The notes under the pieces were generated by a model. It made no database searches. It was not told the DNA's origin and saw nothing but the letters and a program-made list of their open reading frames with translations. Both the position numbers and the translations under genes were made by a program. Shown here piece after piece: positions 28,165 through 37,107 of a DNA stretch of 64,000 bases (positions are counted from its first letter, which is position 1; every line of letters starts with the position of its first letter). Source of the stretch: Ferrovum sp. PN-J185 (GTDB taxonomy: Bacteria; Pseudomonadota; Gammaproteobacteria; Burkholderiales; Ferrovaceae); NCBI RefSeq assembly GCF_001581925.1, contig NZ_LQZA01000001.1, positions 868,001-932,000 on the forward strand, read 5' to 3'.

Positions 28165-29523
28165 TTAGTTAGTTAAACTTCTTAGGGGAGCAGGAATTCT
28201 CCCCCCTCGTTGAATAAAATCATAATTGCCAAAGGTATTGACGGGAATTATTGGGCAATGACCAAGTAACCCACCAAATTCAACTCGATCCCCTACTCCT
28301 TTTCCTGGAACAGGTATTAATCTCACTGCTGTTGTTTTGTTATTAATCATTCCAATTGCAGCTTCATCTGCAATAATTCCTGATAAGGTTTCAGCTGAGG
28401 TATCACCTGGTATTGCAATCATATCAAGACCCACAGAACAGACACAGGTCATGGCTTCTAATTTTTCTAAAGTTAAACTACCCCTTTCAACTGCAGCAAT
28501 CATCCCCGCATCTTCACTCACCGGAATAAATGCACCACTCAATCCACCGACATGTTGCGCCGCCATTAAACCACCCTTTTTAACAGCGTCATTTAATAAG
28601 GCTAAAGCAGCAGTGGTTCCTGGTGCACCACAACTCTCAAGCCCCATTTCTTCTAAAATATAAGCCACACTATCACCAACTGCCGGTGTTGGGGCCAGGG
28701 ATAAATCAATAATCCCAAGCTTCACACCGAGACGTCTTGATGCTTCACGAGCAACTAACTGTCCTACCCGTGTAATCTTGAAAGCGCTACGTTTGATACT
28801 TTCAGCTACTTCATCAAAGGGTAAACCACGTACTGATTCAAGTGCTTGTTTAACCACTCCAGGACCGCTAACGCCCACATTAATTGCAGCCTCTCCCTCA
28901 CCTATGCCATGGAAAGCGCCTGCCATAAATGGGTTATCTTCAACCGCATTGGCAAAGATAACAAGCTTAGCGCAGCCAATCGCATCTCTATCACGGGTTA
29001 AATAGGCAGTATCTTTGATTATTTTACCCATCAACCTCACTGCATCCATATTAATACCAGCTTTACTTGTGCCAATATTTACAGATGAACAAACATGCTC
29101 GGTCACAGCCATTGCTTCAGGAATGGAGTTAATTAAAACCAAATCGCCTGGAGTAGCTTTCTTTTCAACAAGAGCTGAAAACCCACCAATAAAGTTGATG
29201 CCCAGGTTTTTAGCAGCACGATCAAGCGTTTCGGCAATAGGAACATAGGTATCTGTTTTACTGCTTTCAGCAACCACAGCGATGGGGGTAATTGATATAC
29301 GGGTATTTATAATAGGGATCCCATACTCACTTTGAATATCTTCTGCGACACGTACTAAATGTTCTGCTTGTTTAGTAATGGTATCGTAGATATTGTTACA
29401 AAGAACATTTAACTCTGGATGGGAACAAGCTCTCAAGCTAATACCCATGGTTATTGTTCTCACATCAAGATTGTTTTTTTCAATCATTTGATGTGTTTCA
29501 AATATATCACTTGGTAATAACAT
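28165..29523 (-). CDS. PFL-like family protein (UPF0210/DUF711)
   Basis: The 452-residue protein matches the UPF0210/DUF711 family, which has a pyruvate-formate-lyase-like barrel but no known reaction. Segments such as [22 protein letters not shown] and [15 protein letters not shown] are characteristic. No glycyl-radical motif is visible, so it is not a classical pyruvate formate-lyase. It follows an ACT-domain gene by 17 bases, a pairing seen in many bacteria and archaea; ligand control by the ACT partner is a reasonable inference. Confidence 0.86.
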   Translation of the reverse strand: MLLPSDIFETHQMIEKNNLDVRTITMGISLRACSHPELNVLCNNIYDTITKQAEHLVRVAEDIQSEYGIPIINTRISITPIAVVAESSKTDTYVPIAETLDRAAKNLGINFIGGFSALVEKKATPGDLVLINSIPEAMAVTEHVCSSVNIGTSKAGINMDAVRLMGKIIKDTAYLTRDRDAIGCAKLVIFANAVEDNPFMAGAFHGIGEGEAAINVGVSGPGVVKQALESVRGLPFDEVAESIKRSAFKITRVGQLVAREASRRLGVKLGIIDLSLAPTPAVGDSVAYILEEMGLESCGAPGTTAALALLNDAVKKGGLMAAQHVGGLSGAFIPVSEDAGMIAAVERGSLTLEKLEAMTCVCSVGLDMIAIPGDTSAETLSGIIADEAAIGMINNKTTAVRLIPVPGKGVGDRVEFGGLLGHCPIIPVNTFGNYDFIQRGGRIPAPLRSLTN

Positions 29524-29540
29524 AGTAGTCTCTAATAGGT

Positions 29541-29810
29541 TTAAATTCTGTGCATAGCTATAAAAATATCTGCGTGTTGTATTTTTACAGTCACGCCTAT
29601 TTCATCACCTAATTGATTAAACTCATTTTGTAGTTCTTTTAAGGTAAGTGTTTGATCGGTCATTTCTGCAATCATAACCATATTAAAAAAACCTTTTAGA
29701 ATATTTTGATTGATATCTAAAATATTTACTTTAAAGTCTGCTAGTTTTGTACTTACTCGAGATACAATACCGACACGATCTTCACCAATAATTGTTAATA
29801 CAATTTTCAT
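29541..29810 (-). CDS. ACT-domain protein (UPF0237 type)
   Basis: This is a free-standing ACT domain of 89 residues, starting [20 protein letters not shown], with [21 protein letters not shown] in the second half. ACT domains bind small ligands, often amino acids, and the free-standing form usually regulates a partner. The neighbour is the PFL-like protein, and the two form a common gene pair. The ligand is unknown. Confidence 0.88.
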   Translation of the reverse strand: MKIVLTIIGEDRVGIVSRVSTKLADFKVNILDINQNILKGFFNMVMIAEMTDQTLTLKELQNEFNQLGDEIGVTVKIQHADIFIAMHRI

Positions 29811-29823
29811 ATATTGTCCCTAA

Positions 29824-29856
29824 AAAAATAAACGCTGTGCAAATATCCACAGCGTT
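29824..29856 (-). terminator. Rho-independent terminator after the methyltransferase gene
   Basis: On the minus strand AACGCTGTG and CACAGCGTT form a 9-bp stem with an eight-base loop, followed by TATTTTTTT. It ends the transcript from 30509 and separates it from the ACT-domain gene. Confidence 0.85.
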
Positions 29857-29873
29857 TTAATGTCTTATAAGTA

Positions 29874-30509
29874 TTATACGGCCTTTGTTGCACAAACAAG
29901 AAATATAGGAAAAGTTTTTTCTTGTCCATCGACTTCTTTAATTATTGTTGTAGCAGTTCTATCAGTAATATTAACAAATCCAGCTTGTTCGCAATATGTT
30001 TTCAACATATTTCGATCAAAGCCATAATGAAAGACGCCTGTATTATCTGAATGAAATGAACCATCTTCACTATCCAAATCTGCAAAACAAATTTGTCCTT
30101 GTGGCCCTAAAGCCCGATGCCATTCTTTTAACAACTCTAAAGTATCTGGAATATGATGAGCAGTCATACTACTAATAATTAAATCAAAGCAACCTTCTAT
30201 AGGTGTACCCTGCTCAAAATCTACAAACTGGGTTGAAATATTAGTTAGTTGATTAGTTTTTATCTTCTCATCTAATCTTTCTAACATGCCCGTTGAGCTA
30301 TCAACACCTACTATCGATTTCACATGTGGCAAAATAGCCAAGGTTACAAGACCTGTACCGCAGCCAAAATCTAATGCGGATTGGGATTTGTTTACTCTTC
30401 CACTATCAATCATTGCCTGTGCGATAGCATTGGCCATATGCACTTTTGCATTATCATTGTCCCAATTGATGGATTCTTTATTAAAATCTTTACGTGGATC
30501 TTTTTGCAT
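29874..30509 (-). CDS. Class I SAM-dependent methyltransferase
   Basis: The 211-residue protein has the Rossmann-type SAM site ALDFGCGTGLVTLAIL at about residues 45-60 and the acidic strand-2 segment VGVDSSTGML, then ISSMTAHHI after strand 4. This is a UbiE/type-11-like methyltransferase. The substrate is not evident. It is divergent from the pabBC fusion gene with 88 bases between, and its own terminator follows it. Confidence 0.85.
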   Translation of the reverse strand: MQKDPRKDFNKESINWDNDNAKVHMANAIAQAMIDSGRVNKSQSALDFGCGTGLVTLAILPHVKSIVGVDSSTGMLERLDEKIKTNQLTNISTQFVDFEQGTPIEGCFDLIISSMTAHHIPDTLELLKEWHRALGPQGQICFADLDSEDGSFHSDNTGVFHYGFDRNMLKTYCEQAGFVNITDRTATTIIKEVDGQEKTFPIFLVCATKAV

Positions 30510-30597
30510 AAAAACCTATCTTAATGTAAAAACTTGAATAGAATATTATCTCTTAATTAAACCTATAACTTCATTATACTAAGATTCAAACAACACC

Positions 30598-32310
30598 ATG
30601 AACAATGATAGTTTCTTAAATATTATCTTAGACTTCCCTATCAATGAATCTGTAACACAAAGACTCTATTTTAGAGATCCTCTAAATATAATTGCCTGTA
30701 AGGGAAATGAAGATATTGATAATTGTCTAACGCAACTAGAGGGTGAACAGGAAAAAGGAAACTATGTTGTTGGCTTTTTAAGTTATGACTCTGGATTGAC
30801 CACATACCTACTCTATTTTGGTATTTATAAAGCTCCTTTAGTGGTAAATAAATACCAAAAAAAACATAAACACGCTAAAACAAGCCAATGGAAACTATCA
30901 CAAAGCCTTAATGAGTTTATTGAATCGATTAATACCATAAAAAACCATATAAGAAATGGCGACTGCTATCAAGTTAACTATACTTTGAGAGCAAAAAGTC
31001 AATTAATTGAAGGAGATATTGAAGGGTTATACCATCAATTAATCGACTGTCAAGGAGCTAAGTATAGTGCTTTTATAGAACACTCTGATTTCTCAATATT
31101 ATCATTTTCTCCAGAACTATTTTTCACTTGGTCAAATCAATATATAGAAACAAAGCCGATGAAAGGAACACATCCGCTTATCAGTCAATATTCATTACAA
31201 GAACAAATTCAATCATTACAACAATCAAAAAAAGACCAATCTGAAAATGTCATGATTGTAGATTTATTACGTAATGATTTATCGAAAATTTGCGAAACAG
31301 GCTCAGTCAAAACCAACAAGTTATTTGAAGTAGAGACCTATCAAGACATCTTACAAATGACAAGTACTATCCAAGGTACACTTCAAGAGAACATAAGATT
31401 CAGAGATATTGTTTACGCCTTATTTCCTTGCGGTTCAATTACAGGCGCCCCCAAAGCAAAGGTTATGGAGATTATTAGCAATCTTGAAAGTGTACCAAGG
31501 GGGCCTTATTGTGGTGCAATTGGTTATTTAGCTCCAAACCAACAGGGTTTATTTAATGTAGCAATTAGGACTATTTATCATAATAAATACGATAATTCAC
31601 TCACTTATGGTGTTGGCAGTGGTATCACCTGGGATTCAGAAGCAACAAATGAATACAAAGAAATAAATAATAAAATACATTTCTTACACCAAGAACCTCC
31701 CTACTCATTATTTGAAACCGTCAATCTAATTCATGGTAAATGTGTATTTTGGGATTATCACTTTGAGAGATTAAAGAAGTCAGCAAATGAACTTAACTTT
31801 TTCCCACCAAATCAAACACACTATCTGAGTATTAATGAGTTATATGAACAAACAAAATTAGGAAGTTATCGTGCGCGATTTATCTATCATAAAAATGGTA
31901 TTGCACGTTGGGAGATTTATGAGTTACCTGTTACGCCAATTACACCTAAAGTGCAATTAGCATCCTCTCCTATTTCTTCAAATGATTTTAGAATTAGACA
32001 TAAAACTACTGATAGATCAGTTTACGATGAACTATTTACACAAAATAAAGACGTTTTTTTTGATTTAATTCTTTGGAACGAACGTGGTGAAATAACAGAA
32101 TTCACCAAGGGTAATATTGTTCTAGAAATTGATGGTCAGTTATTAACTCCAAGTAGTGAAAGTGGTTTATTACCAGGCATACTAAGACAAGTACTTTTAG
32201 AGAACTCTCTTATAAAAGAAAAGATCCTTTTTAAGGAAGACTTGCTGGTTGCCAAAAAAATATGGTTTATCAACTCACTACGTGGATGGATAGATCTTGA
32301 CTTAGCTTAA
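30598..32310 (+). CDS. pabBC: Aminodeoxychorismate synthase I fused to aminodeoxychorismate lyase
   Basis: The 570-residue protein joins two steps of 4-aminobenzoate and folate synthesis. Residues 1-365 are the chorismate-binding PabB domain, with ETKPMKGTHP (Lys189), DLLRNDLSKIC and CGSITGAPKAKVMEII starting at 278. From about residue 369 a PabC-like fold IV PLP lyase begins with LFETVNLIHG and contains the probable PLP lysine at Lys469 in RHKTTDR. This fusion is known in several bacterial groups. The amidotransferase partner PabA is not in the window. Confidence 0.9.
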   Translation: MNNDSFLNIILDFPINESVTQRLYFRDPLNIIACKGNEDIDNCLTQLEGEQEKGNYVVGFLSYDSGLTTYLLYFGIYKAPLVVNKYQKKHKHAKTSQWKLSQSLNEFIESINTIKNHIRNGDCYQVNYTLRAKSQLIEGDIEGLYHQLIDCQGAKYSAFIEHSDFSILSFSPELFFTWSNQYIETKPMKGTHPLISQYSLQEQIQSLQQSKKDQSENVMIVDLLRNDLSKICETGSVKTNKLFEVETYQDILQMTSTIQGTLQENIRFRDIVYALFPCGSITGAPKAKVMEIISNLESVPRGPYCGAIGYLAPNQQGLFNVAIRTIYHNKYDNSLTYGVGSGITWDSEATNEYKEINNKIHFLHQEPPYSLFETVNLIHGKCVFWDYHFERLKKSANELNFFPPNQTHYLSINELYEQTKLGSYRARFIYHKNGIARWEIYELPVTPITPKVQLASSPISSNDFRIRHKTTDRSVYDELFTQNKDVFFDLILWNERGEITEFTKGNIVLEIDGQLLTPSSESGLLPGILRQVLLENSLIKEKILFKEDLLVAKKIWFINSLRGWIDLDLA

Positions 32311-32373
32311 CAAAAGTTTGGTTTATAAAGTACAGATTTGTACCTAATCACATCTATACGGAGAATAAGAATT

Positions 32374-33069
32374 CTACTCTTTTTTATTTATTTCCCGACG
32401 TTCACTATATCTATCAGTTAAATAGATAGAAATATCACGCGTTAATAACGTAAATTTAAACAATTCCTCAATAACATCAACTACACGGTCGTAGTAAGCC
32501 GAAGGTTTCATCCTACCCAATTCATCAAACTCTTGAAATGCTTTCGTCACAGAAGATTGGTTAGGTATGGTAATAATACGCATCCAACGTCCTAATATTC
32601 TCATTTGGTTTACAGCATTAAATGACTGAGAACCTCCCGATACTTGCATCAAAGCTAGAGTTTTACCTTGTGTTGGTCTTATTGATCCTTGTGCCAAAGG
32701 AATCCAATCAATTTAGGCTTTCATAATCCCTGTCATTGCACCATGTCGTTCTGGTGAACACCAAACCATACCTTCTGACCAATTAGCTAATTCCCTTAAC
32801 TCAATAACTTTCTCATGGGTGTCAGGTGCACCATCTGGTAGGGGTAAACCTTTGGGATCAAATATCTTAACTTCTCCACCTAACTTCACTAACAACCTCG
32901 CAGCTTCATGGATTAAAAATTTACTATAAGAGCGATCTCTTAGAGAACCAAATAGCAATAGAAATTTAGGTTTATGTGATGAAGATCCAATTTTAGAAAA
33001 ATCTGTAATATTGATTTCTCTAAATGAGTCCTTATAAATATTAGGTAAAGTATTATCAAGTTGATCCAT
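32374..33069 (-). pseudogene. arsH: arsH, NADPH-dependent FMN reductase, split by an in-frame stop
   Basis: ArsH oxidises trivalent organoarsenicals. The first part carries the flavodoxin-like LLFGSLRDRSYSKFL and WCSPERHGAMTGIMKA, then TAA at 32715-32713, and the same frame continues [18 protein letters not shown], with the rest of the protein to 32374. Intact relatives read GIMKAQIDW here, so CAA has become TAA. Everything else appears intact. The stop may be a recent mutation, a sequencing error, or an inactive allele. The start ATG at 33069 follows GAGGG and the arsC stop. Confidence 0.85.
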
Positions 33070-33070
33070 A

Positions 33071-33322
33071 TCAGCCCTCATTTTTAACGACTAATTCACC
33101 ATCTTCCTTAATAAATGTATCTTTCTGAGGCTTAGGTAATATCTTTAATACAATCTCAGAGGGTCTGCATAACCTTGTTCCTTTTGCGGTGATTACAAAA
33201 GGTCTGTTAATCAAAATAGGGTTGGCCAACATAGCATCGAGTAATTGATTATCATTTAATGTTAAATCATCAAGAGCAAGTTCAAAATATGGTGTACCTT
33301 TGATTCTAATAGCCTCACGCAC
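33071..33322 (-). pseudogene. arsC: arsC arsenate reductase, N-terminally truncated
   Basis: The frame reads VREAIRIKGTPYFELALDD and then NRPFVITAKGTRLCRPSEIV, the C-terminal half of glutaredoxin-coupled ArsC. Homology can be followed about five residues upstream (DANLS) before an in-frame TAA near 33350. The first 55-60 residues, including the CGTSRN-type catalytic cysteine loop, are missing. About 83 residues remain of roughly 140. It cannot reduce arsenate. It overlaps arsH, as in a normal ars operon. Confidence 0.83.
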
Positions 33323-33596
33323 GGATAAATTAGCATCACATTAACCATAATACTTACACTACACCTTTATATGTTACGAAATAAAAACATAATGTATTTG
33401 AATATTATCCACACAATACTTCGAAAAACTACCAAAAAGATTTATTTATTGATCCTATTGATTAAATCTTTAATAATAATTTTTATCCTAATAAAAAAAG
33501 TTTTGCTTCATACGAAATATAACAATAAATATAATTTGACTTATTAATTTACGAAGAGCAAAATCAAAAATGAACACATATAAAAGGAAGAATAAA

Positions 33597-34012
33597 ATGA
33601 AAAAAATTAATTATTTTTTTTAATTTTAGCCGCTTTCTTCTATCTATATCCTACTTATGCTTTAGCTGCCTTAACTGGAAGCTGTGGCATGATAGCTACA
33701 CCACCCATTTCTCCAGGAGCAACTAGTGCGACATATAATGTTTTAGCACTTATAAACTTCACTAACAATACTATTACTTATAGCTCAATGGATCTTACTT
33801 TCTCTAGTGGAAGCATAACTTCATCTAATACGTATGGTTCAAAATCCATTACTGTTACTTCAAACTCTAATATTACGGGTGCATATACTCTCAGCTTCAC
33901 TGCAGGTTCAGGACACACACTTTCCTTTAATTTACTACCAGTTAATTCTGGAAACACCATTTTAGTGCAAGGTATCAGTGATCCTTTTAGTGGTGTTTGT
34001 CAAATGCAATAA
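33597..34012 (+). pseudogene. Small secreted protein with a frameshift in a T tract
   Basis: A Shine-Dalgarno (AAGGAAG) and ATG at 33597 begin MKKINYFF, but a run of eight T leads to TAA at once. Adding one T gives a signal peptide (LILAAFFYLYPTYALA) followed by ALTGSCGMIATPPISPGATS and a threonine/serine/asparagine-rich beta-like domain of about 110 residues, ending at 34012. The rest of the frame is clean, so the shift is recent, a slippage switch, or a sequencing error. The domain is not recognised, and the protein is probably exported. It is followed closely by a lipoprotein gene. Confidence 0.65.
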
Positions 34013-34023
34013 GAGATAACCAC

Positions 34024-34173
34024 ATGAATAAACTTCTTATCTTAATTGCTATTTTTATCTTATCGAATTGCGGTGGTGGTAGTAGCAACAACACAAATAC
34101 ACCTACAACCAGTTCATTAACCCAAAATGGTAGCAGTTCAACAACTACAGCTGTGGTTACAACGGGACAATGA
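34024..34173 (+). CDS. Small putative lipoprotein
   Basis: This 49-residue frame starts MNKLLILIAIFILSNCGGGS, a signal peptide with a lipobox-like LSNC (asparagine at -1 is unusual), then a low-complexity glycine, serine, threonine and asparagine tail. It starts 11 bases after the frameshifted secreted protein and probably shares its transcript. No function can be assigned. Its small size and composition keep confidence moderate. Confidence 0.55.
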   Translation: MNKLLILIAIFILSNCGGGSSNNTNTPTTSSLTQNGSSSTTTAVVTTGQ

Positions 34174-34231
34174 TTGATTTGTTATCGTTTGATACTATGT
34201 ATACTTTTTGAATGATATGAAAGTAACAATC

Positions 34232-34258
34232 TTATCAAGCATAAACATTACTTGATAA
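34232..34258. terminator. Weak hairpin between convergent genes
   Basis: TTATCAAG and CTTGATAA form an 8-bp stem with an 11-base loop between the lipoprotein gene and the convergent amidohydrolase gene. No clear T-tract follows on either strand, so termination activity is uncertain. Confidence 0.35.
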
Positions 34259-34302
34259 TGAATAAATTAACTCAATATACTTGAAAATTCATTTGGAAAA
34301 AA

Positions 34303-35595
34303 TCAAGATTCATCGAGTAACAATAATGCTAATGCAGAAGTAAGTGCTTTCAGTCCATTTGTTAAGTCAAATGGATTGGTGTCTTCAATTGCATTATGGC
34401 TAATTCCATGAATACTTGGGACAAAAATCATTGCAGCGGGACAGTAATCTGATAAATACATAGCATCATGAAATGCACCTGAAACCATTTCTTTTACACC
34501 AGATGCATTATTGATTTGGCAAGTAGAATTACATGCTTCATTAAGCACTTTTATTAAGGATGTAGGAAAATAAGTAACTTGACGTTTGAAAAGTGAGTCT
34601 AAAGTGCATTTAAAATCATACTTTTCGCTGGTGTTTTTTAATATAGAGTTTATGATCTGTTCTGCTTGATCAAGAAGATCATCTTCTTTGCTACGTATAT
34701 CTATTGTAAAGGTAACTTTATCAGGTATCGTATTAATTGAATTTGGACTTACATGCCAACTACCACTCGTAATTAATAACCCTAACTCTACAAATTTATC
34801 GCATTTCCTTAAAATTTCATCAAAGCATTTATGAGCAAAAATCAATGCATCCTTTCTAAGATGCATAGGGGTAGTACCAGCATGGGCAGCAACTCCTTCT
34901 ATGGTTATTTTAAACCATCTAACAGCTTGGATTGCTGTCACAACTCCCAAAGATTTTTTTTCATGCTCTAGTATAGGTCCTTGTTCAATATGTAATTCTA
35001 AATACGCCTTAATAATCGGAGTTTCTTGTCTAATTGGTACCAACTTTTCATGTTTTCGCAAATGAAGTAACGCATCTTTTAAGGAAACTCCATCTTTATC
35101 AATGGAAGTCAAATATTTTGCAATATTACTTCTATCTACAAAAGCACTAGACCCCATCGTCCCAGGAGAAAATCGACAACCTTCTTCGTTATTCCATATA
35201 ACTATTTCTAAAGGAGTATTTTTTGTGAAACCATTTTTTTCTAGTATTTTTCCCGCCAACATTGCAGCGACTACACCATACGCTCCATCAAGTTTTCCGC
35301 CTACAGGTTGTGTATCAATGTGACTCCCACAAAGAACTGGTGCTACATTATCATCTCCTATACGAATAAAAAGATTTCCTATTTCATCAGAAAATACTTT
35401 CCATTGATTGTTATTAGCTATTTCAATTAAAAAAGATCTTGCTTGTATGTCTTCATTTGAAAGCGCTAGACGAGAGACACCACCATCATTACGACCTCCA
35501 AAAGTAGCCAGTTGATTAATCAAGGTTATTAACTCTTTTTCTTGTATCTGACTCTGAAGTTCTCGATGAAATTGTAAGTCTTTAAAAATTGTCAT
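34303..35595 (-). CDS. M20-family amidohydrolase (allantoate / N-carbamoyl amino acid type)
   Basis: The 430-residue protein belongs to the M20 metallo-amidase group including AllC and HyuC, which release ammonia and CO2 from ureido compounds. Metal-site segments are CGSHIDTQPVGGKLDGAYG, NEEGCRF and HGISHNAIED, and AGTTPMHLRKDA belongs to the dimerisation domain. Sequence alone does not separate allantoate, ureidoglycine and N-carbamoyl-amino-acid substrates. It is the last gene of an ABC-importer operon, 11 bases after the LivF-type gene, so its substrate is probably what that importer brings in. Confidence 0.85.
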   Translation of the reverse strand: MTIFKDLQFHRELQSQIQEKELITLINQLATFGGRNDGGVSRLALSNEDIQARSFLIEIANNNQWKVFSDEIGNLFIRIGDDNVAPVLCGSHIDTQPVGGKLDGAYGVVAAMLAGKILEKNGFTKNTPLEIVIWNNEEGCRFSPGTMGSSAFVDRSNIAKYLTSIDKDGVSLKDALLHLRKHEKLVPIRQETPIIKAYLELHIEQGPILEHEKKSLGVVTAIQAVRWFKITIEGVAAHAGTTPMHLRKDALIFAHKCFDEILRKCDKFVELGLLITSGSWHVSPNSINTIPDKVTFTIDIRSKEDDLLDQAEQIINSILKNTSEKYDFKCTLDSLFKRQVTYFPTSLIKVLNEACNSTCQINNASGVKEMVSGAFHDAMYLSDYCPAAMIFVPSIHGISHNAIEDTNPFDLTNGLKALTSALALLLLDES

Positions 35596-35606
35596 AATTT
35601 ATAAGT

Positions 35607-36314
35607 TTAAGAAAAATATGCAGCTTTTACTTCATCATTGTTGAGTAATTCCTGTGCAGTGCCCGATGCAACTACACAACCTTGCGTAATACAATATCCA
35701 TGATGTGAAATTGCTAAAGTTTGTTTAGCATTTTGTTCAACCAATAAAATTGAAACGCCAGATTGATTAATATCTTTTATAATTTTGAAATTTTCTTGGA
35801 CATATAATGGTGACAAACCGAGTGACGGTTCATCAATAATCAATAATTCAGGATCTGCCATGAGACCACGGCCAATCGATACCATAGCTTGTTCACCACC
35901 AGACATGGTTCCTGCAAATTGGTCCGTTCTTTCTTTTAATCTTGGGAACAATGAAAATACACGATCAAGACGTTGATTGATTTTTATAGTATTTCTTTCC
36001 AAAAAACTACCTAATAATAAATTTTCCCTTACAGTTAACTTTGGGAAAACCTTCCTACCCTCTGGTATGCAACTAATACCATTTGCAACAATTTTATGTG
36101 TAGGATAATTAGTAATATCAGAGTTCTTCCAAAAAATCGAACCTTGACGTGGTGGTGTCAAACCAGTAATAGCTCGTATTAGTGTACTTTTTCCAGCCCC
36201 ATTTGCCCCTAAAATACAGGTTATCTCTCCCGCTTTAACATTTAAAGATACGTTATGAAGTACATTAACGGTATCGTATCCAACAGAAATAGAGTTAATT
36301 GTTAAGATACTCAT
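35607..36314 (-). CDS. HAAT-family ABC importer ATPase, LivF type (second system)
   Basis: The 235-residue protein has a canonical Walker A, GANGAGKST, signature MSGGEQAMVSIGRGL and Walker B LLIIDEPSLGLSP. It forms the ATPase pair with the LivG-type protein encoded just upstream (four-base overlap). It is followed by the amidohydrolase gene in the same direction. Confidence 0.88.
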   Translation of the reverse strand: MSILTINSISVGYDTVNVLHNVSLNVKAGEITCILGANGAGKSTLIRAITGLTPPRQGSIFWKNSDITNYPTHKIVANGISCIPEGRKVFPKLTVRENLLLGSFLERNTIKINQRLDRVFSLFPRLKERTDQFAGTMSGGEQAMVSIGRGLMADPELLIIDEPSLGLSPLYVQENFKIIKDINQSGVSILLVEQNAKQTLAISHHGYCITQGCVVASGTAQELLNNDEVKAAYFS

Positions 36315-37105
36315 GCTACTTCCTCACCAAGGTAAGCTTTTTGTACCTCGTAATTTTTTATGATGTTATCGTAAGTATCATCGGCTATTAGTTTACCGTA
36401 ACTTAATACCAAACAACGTTCTGTAATTTTTTTAATAACACTCATCTCATGCTCAATTAAAACTATTGTAATATCGCCAAGATTTTTTTTTGCAATTAGT
36501 ACGTCCTCCATTAACTCATGTGTTTCATCATGTGTCATTCCAGCAGAAGGTTCATCTAAAAGTAATACTTTAGGTTCTGCAATAAGTGCCCTACAAATCT
36601 CTATACGTCTCCGATCGATCATAGATAGCTGATTAACAGGTTTATTTAATTGTTCAATTAAATGAGGACAAAATAATTCCATTAATGTCCTTATTTTTAA
36701 TACGGTCTCATTAAATTCTTTTAAAAATAAGTGACGTTTAAAAACAACCGAAAATAAACCGTTATTAAGATGTGCATGTCGACCAATTGCAATATTATCA
36801 AAAACGGTTAAATCAAGAGACAATCTAGATCGTTGAAATGTACGGGTAATACCCAATCTAAAAATATCCTGCGGAGTTAATTGGCATAAATCTTTATCTG
36901 CAAAATTAATATGACCATCGCTAACCTTATACACACCGGTAATCGAGTTAAATAATGTAGTTTTTCCGGATCCATTAGGTCCTAATAGTCCAATTACTTG
37001 ATTATGATTAAACGTAAGAGTTATATCATTAAGAGCAATTAATCCTCCAAATTTTACAGTAACATTATTTACTTCAATATCTAGATTAGACACATTTAAC
37101 CTCAT
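36311..37105 (-). CDS. HAAT-family ABC importer ATPase, LivG type (second system)
   Basis: The 264-residue protein has Walker A GPNGSGKTT and Walker B VLLLDEPSAGMTHDE, with the LivG-style signature region NQLSMIDRRRIEICRAL. It lies directly after the LivM-type permease gene (two bases) and overlaps the LivF-type gene. The first residues MRLNVSNLDIEV precede the normal ATPase start; a later start is not obvious. Confidence 0.87.
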   Translation of the reverse strand: MRLNVSNLDIEVNNVTVKFGGLIALNDITLTFNHNQVIGLLGPNGSGKTTLFNSITGVYKVSDGHINFADKDLCQLTPQDIFRLGITRTFQRSRLSLDLTVFDNIAIGRHAHLNNGLFSVVFKRHLFLKEFNETVLKIRTLMELFCPHLIEQLNKPVNQLSMIDRRRIEICRALIAEPKVLLLDEPSAGMTHDETHELMEDVLIAKKNLGDITIVLIEHEMSVIKKITERCLVLSYGKLIADDTYDNIIKNYEVQKAYLGEEVA

Positions 37106-37107
37106 CG

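Noticed and set aside
28165-29523. Classical pyruvate formate-lyase
   Set aside because: The family name suggests it, but no glycyl-radical loop or catalytic cysteine pair is visible, and no activating enzyme is nearby.
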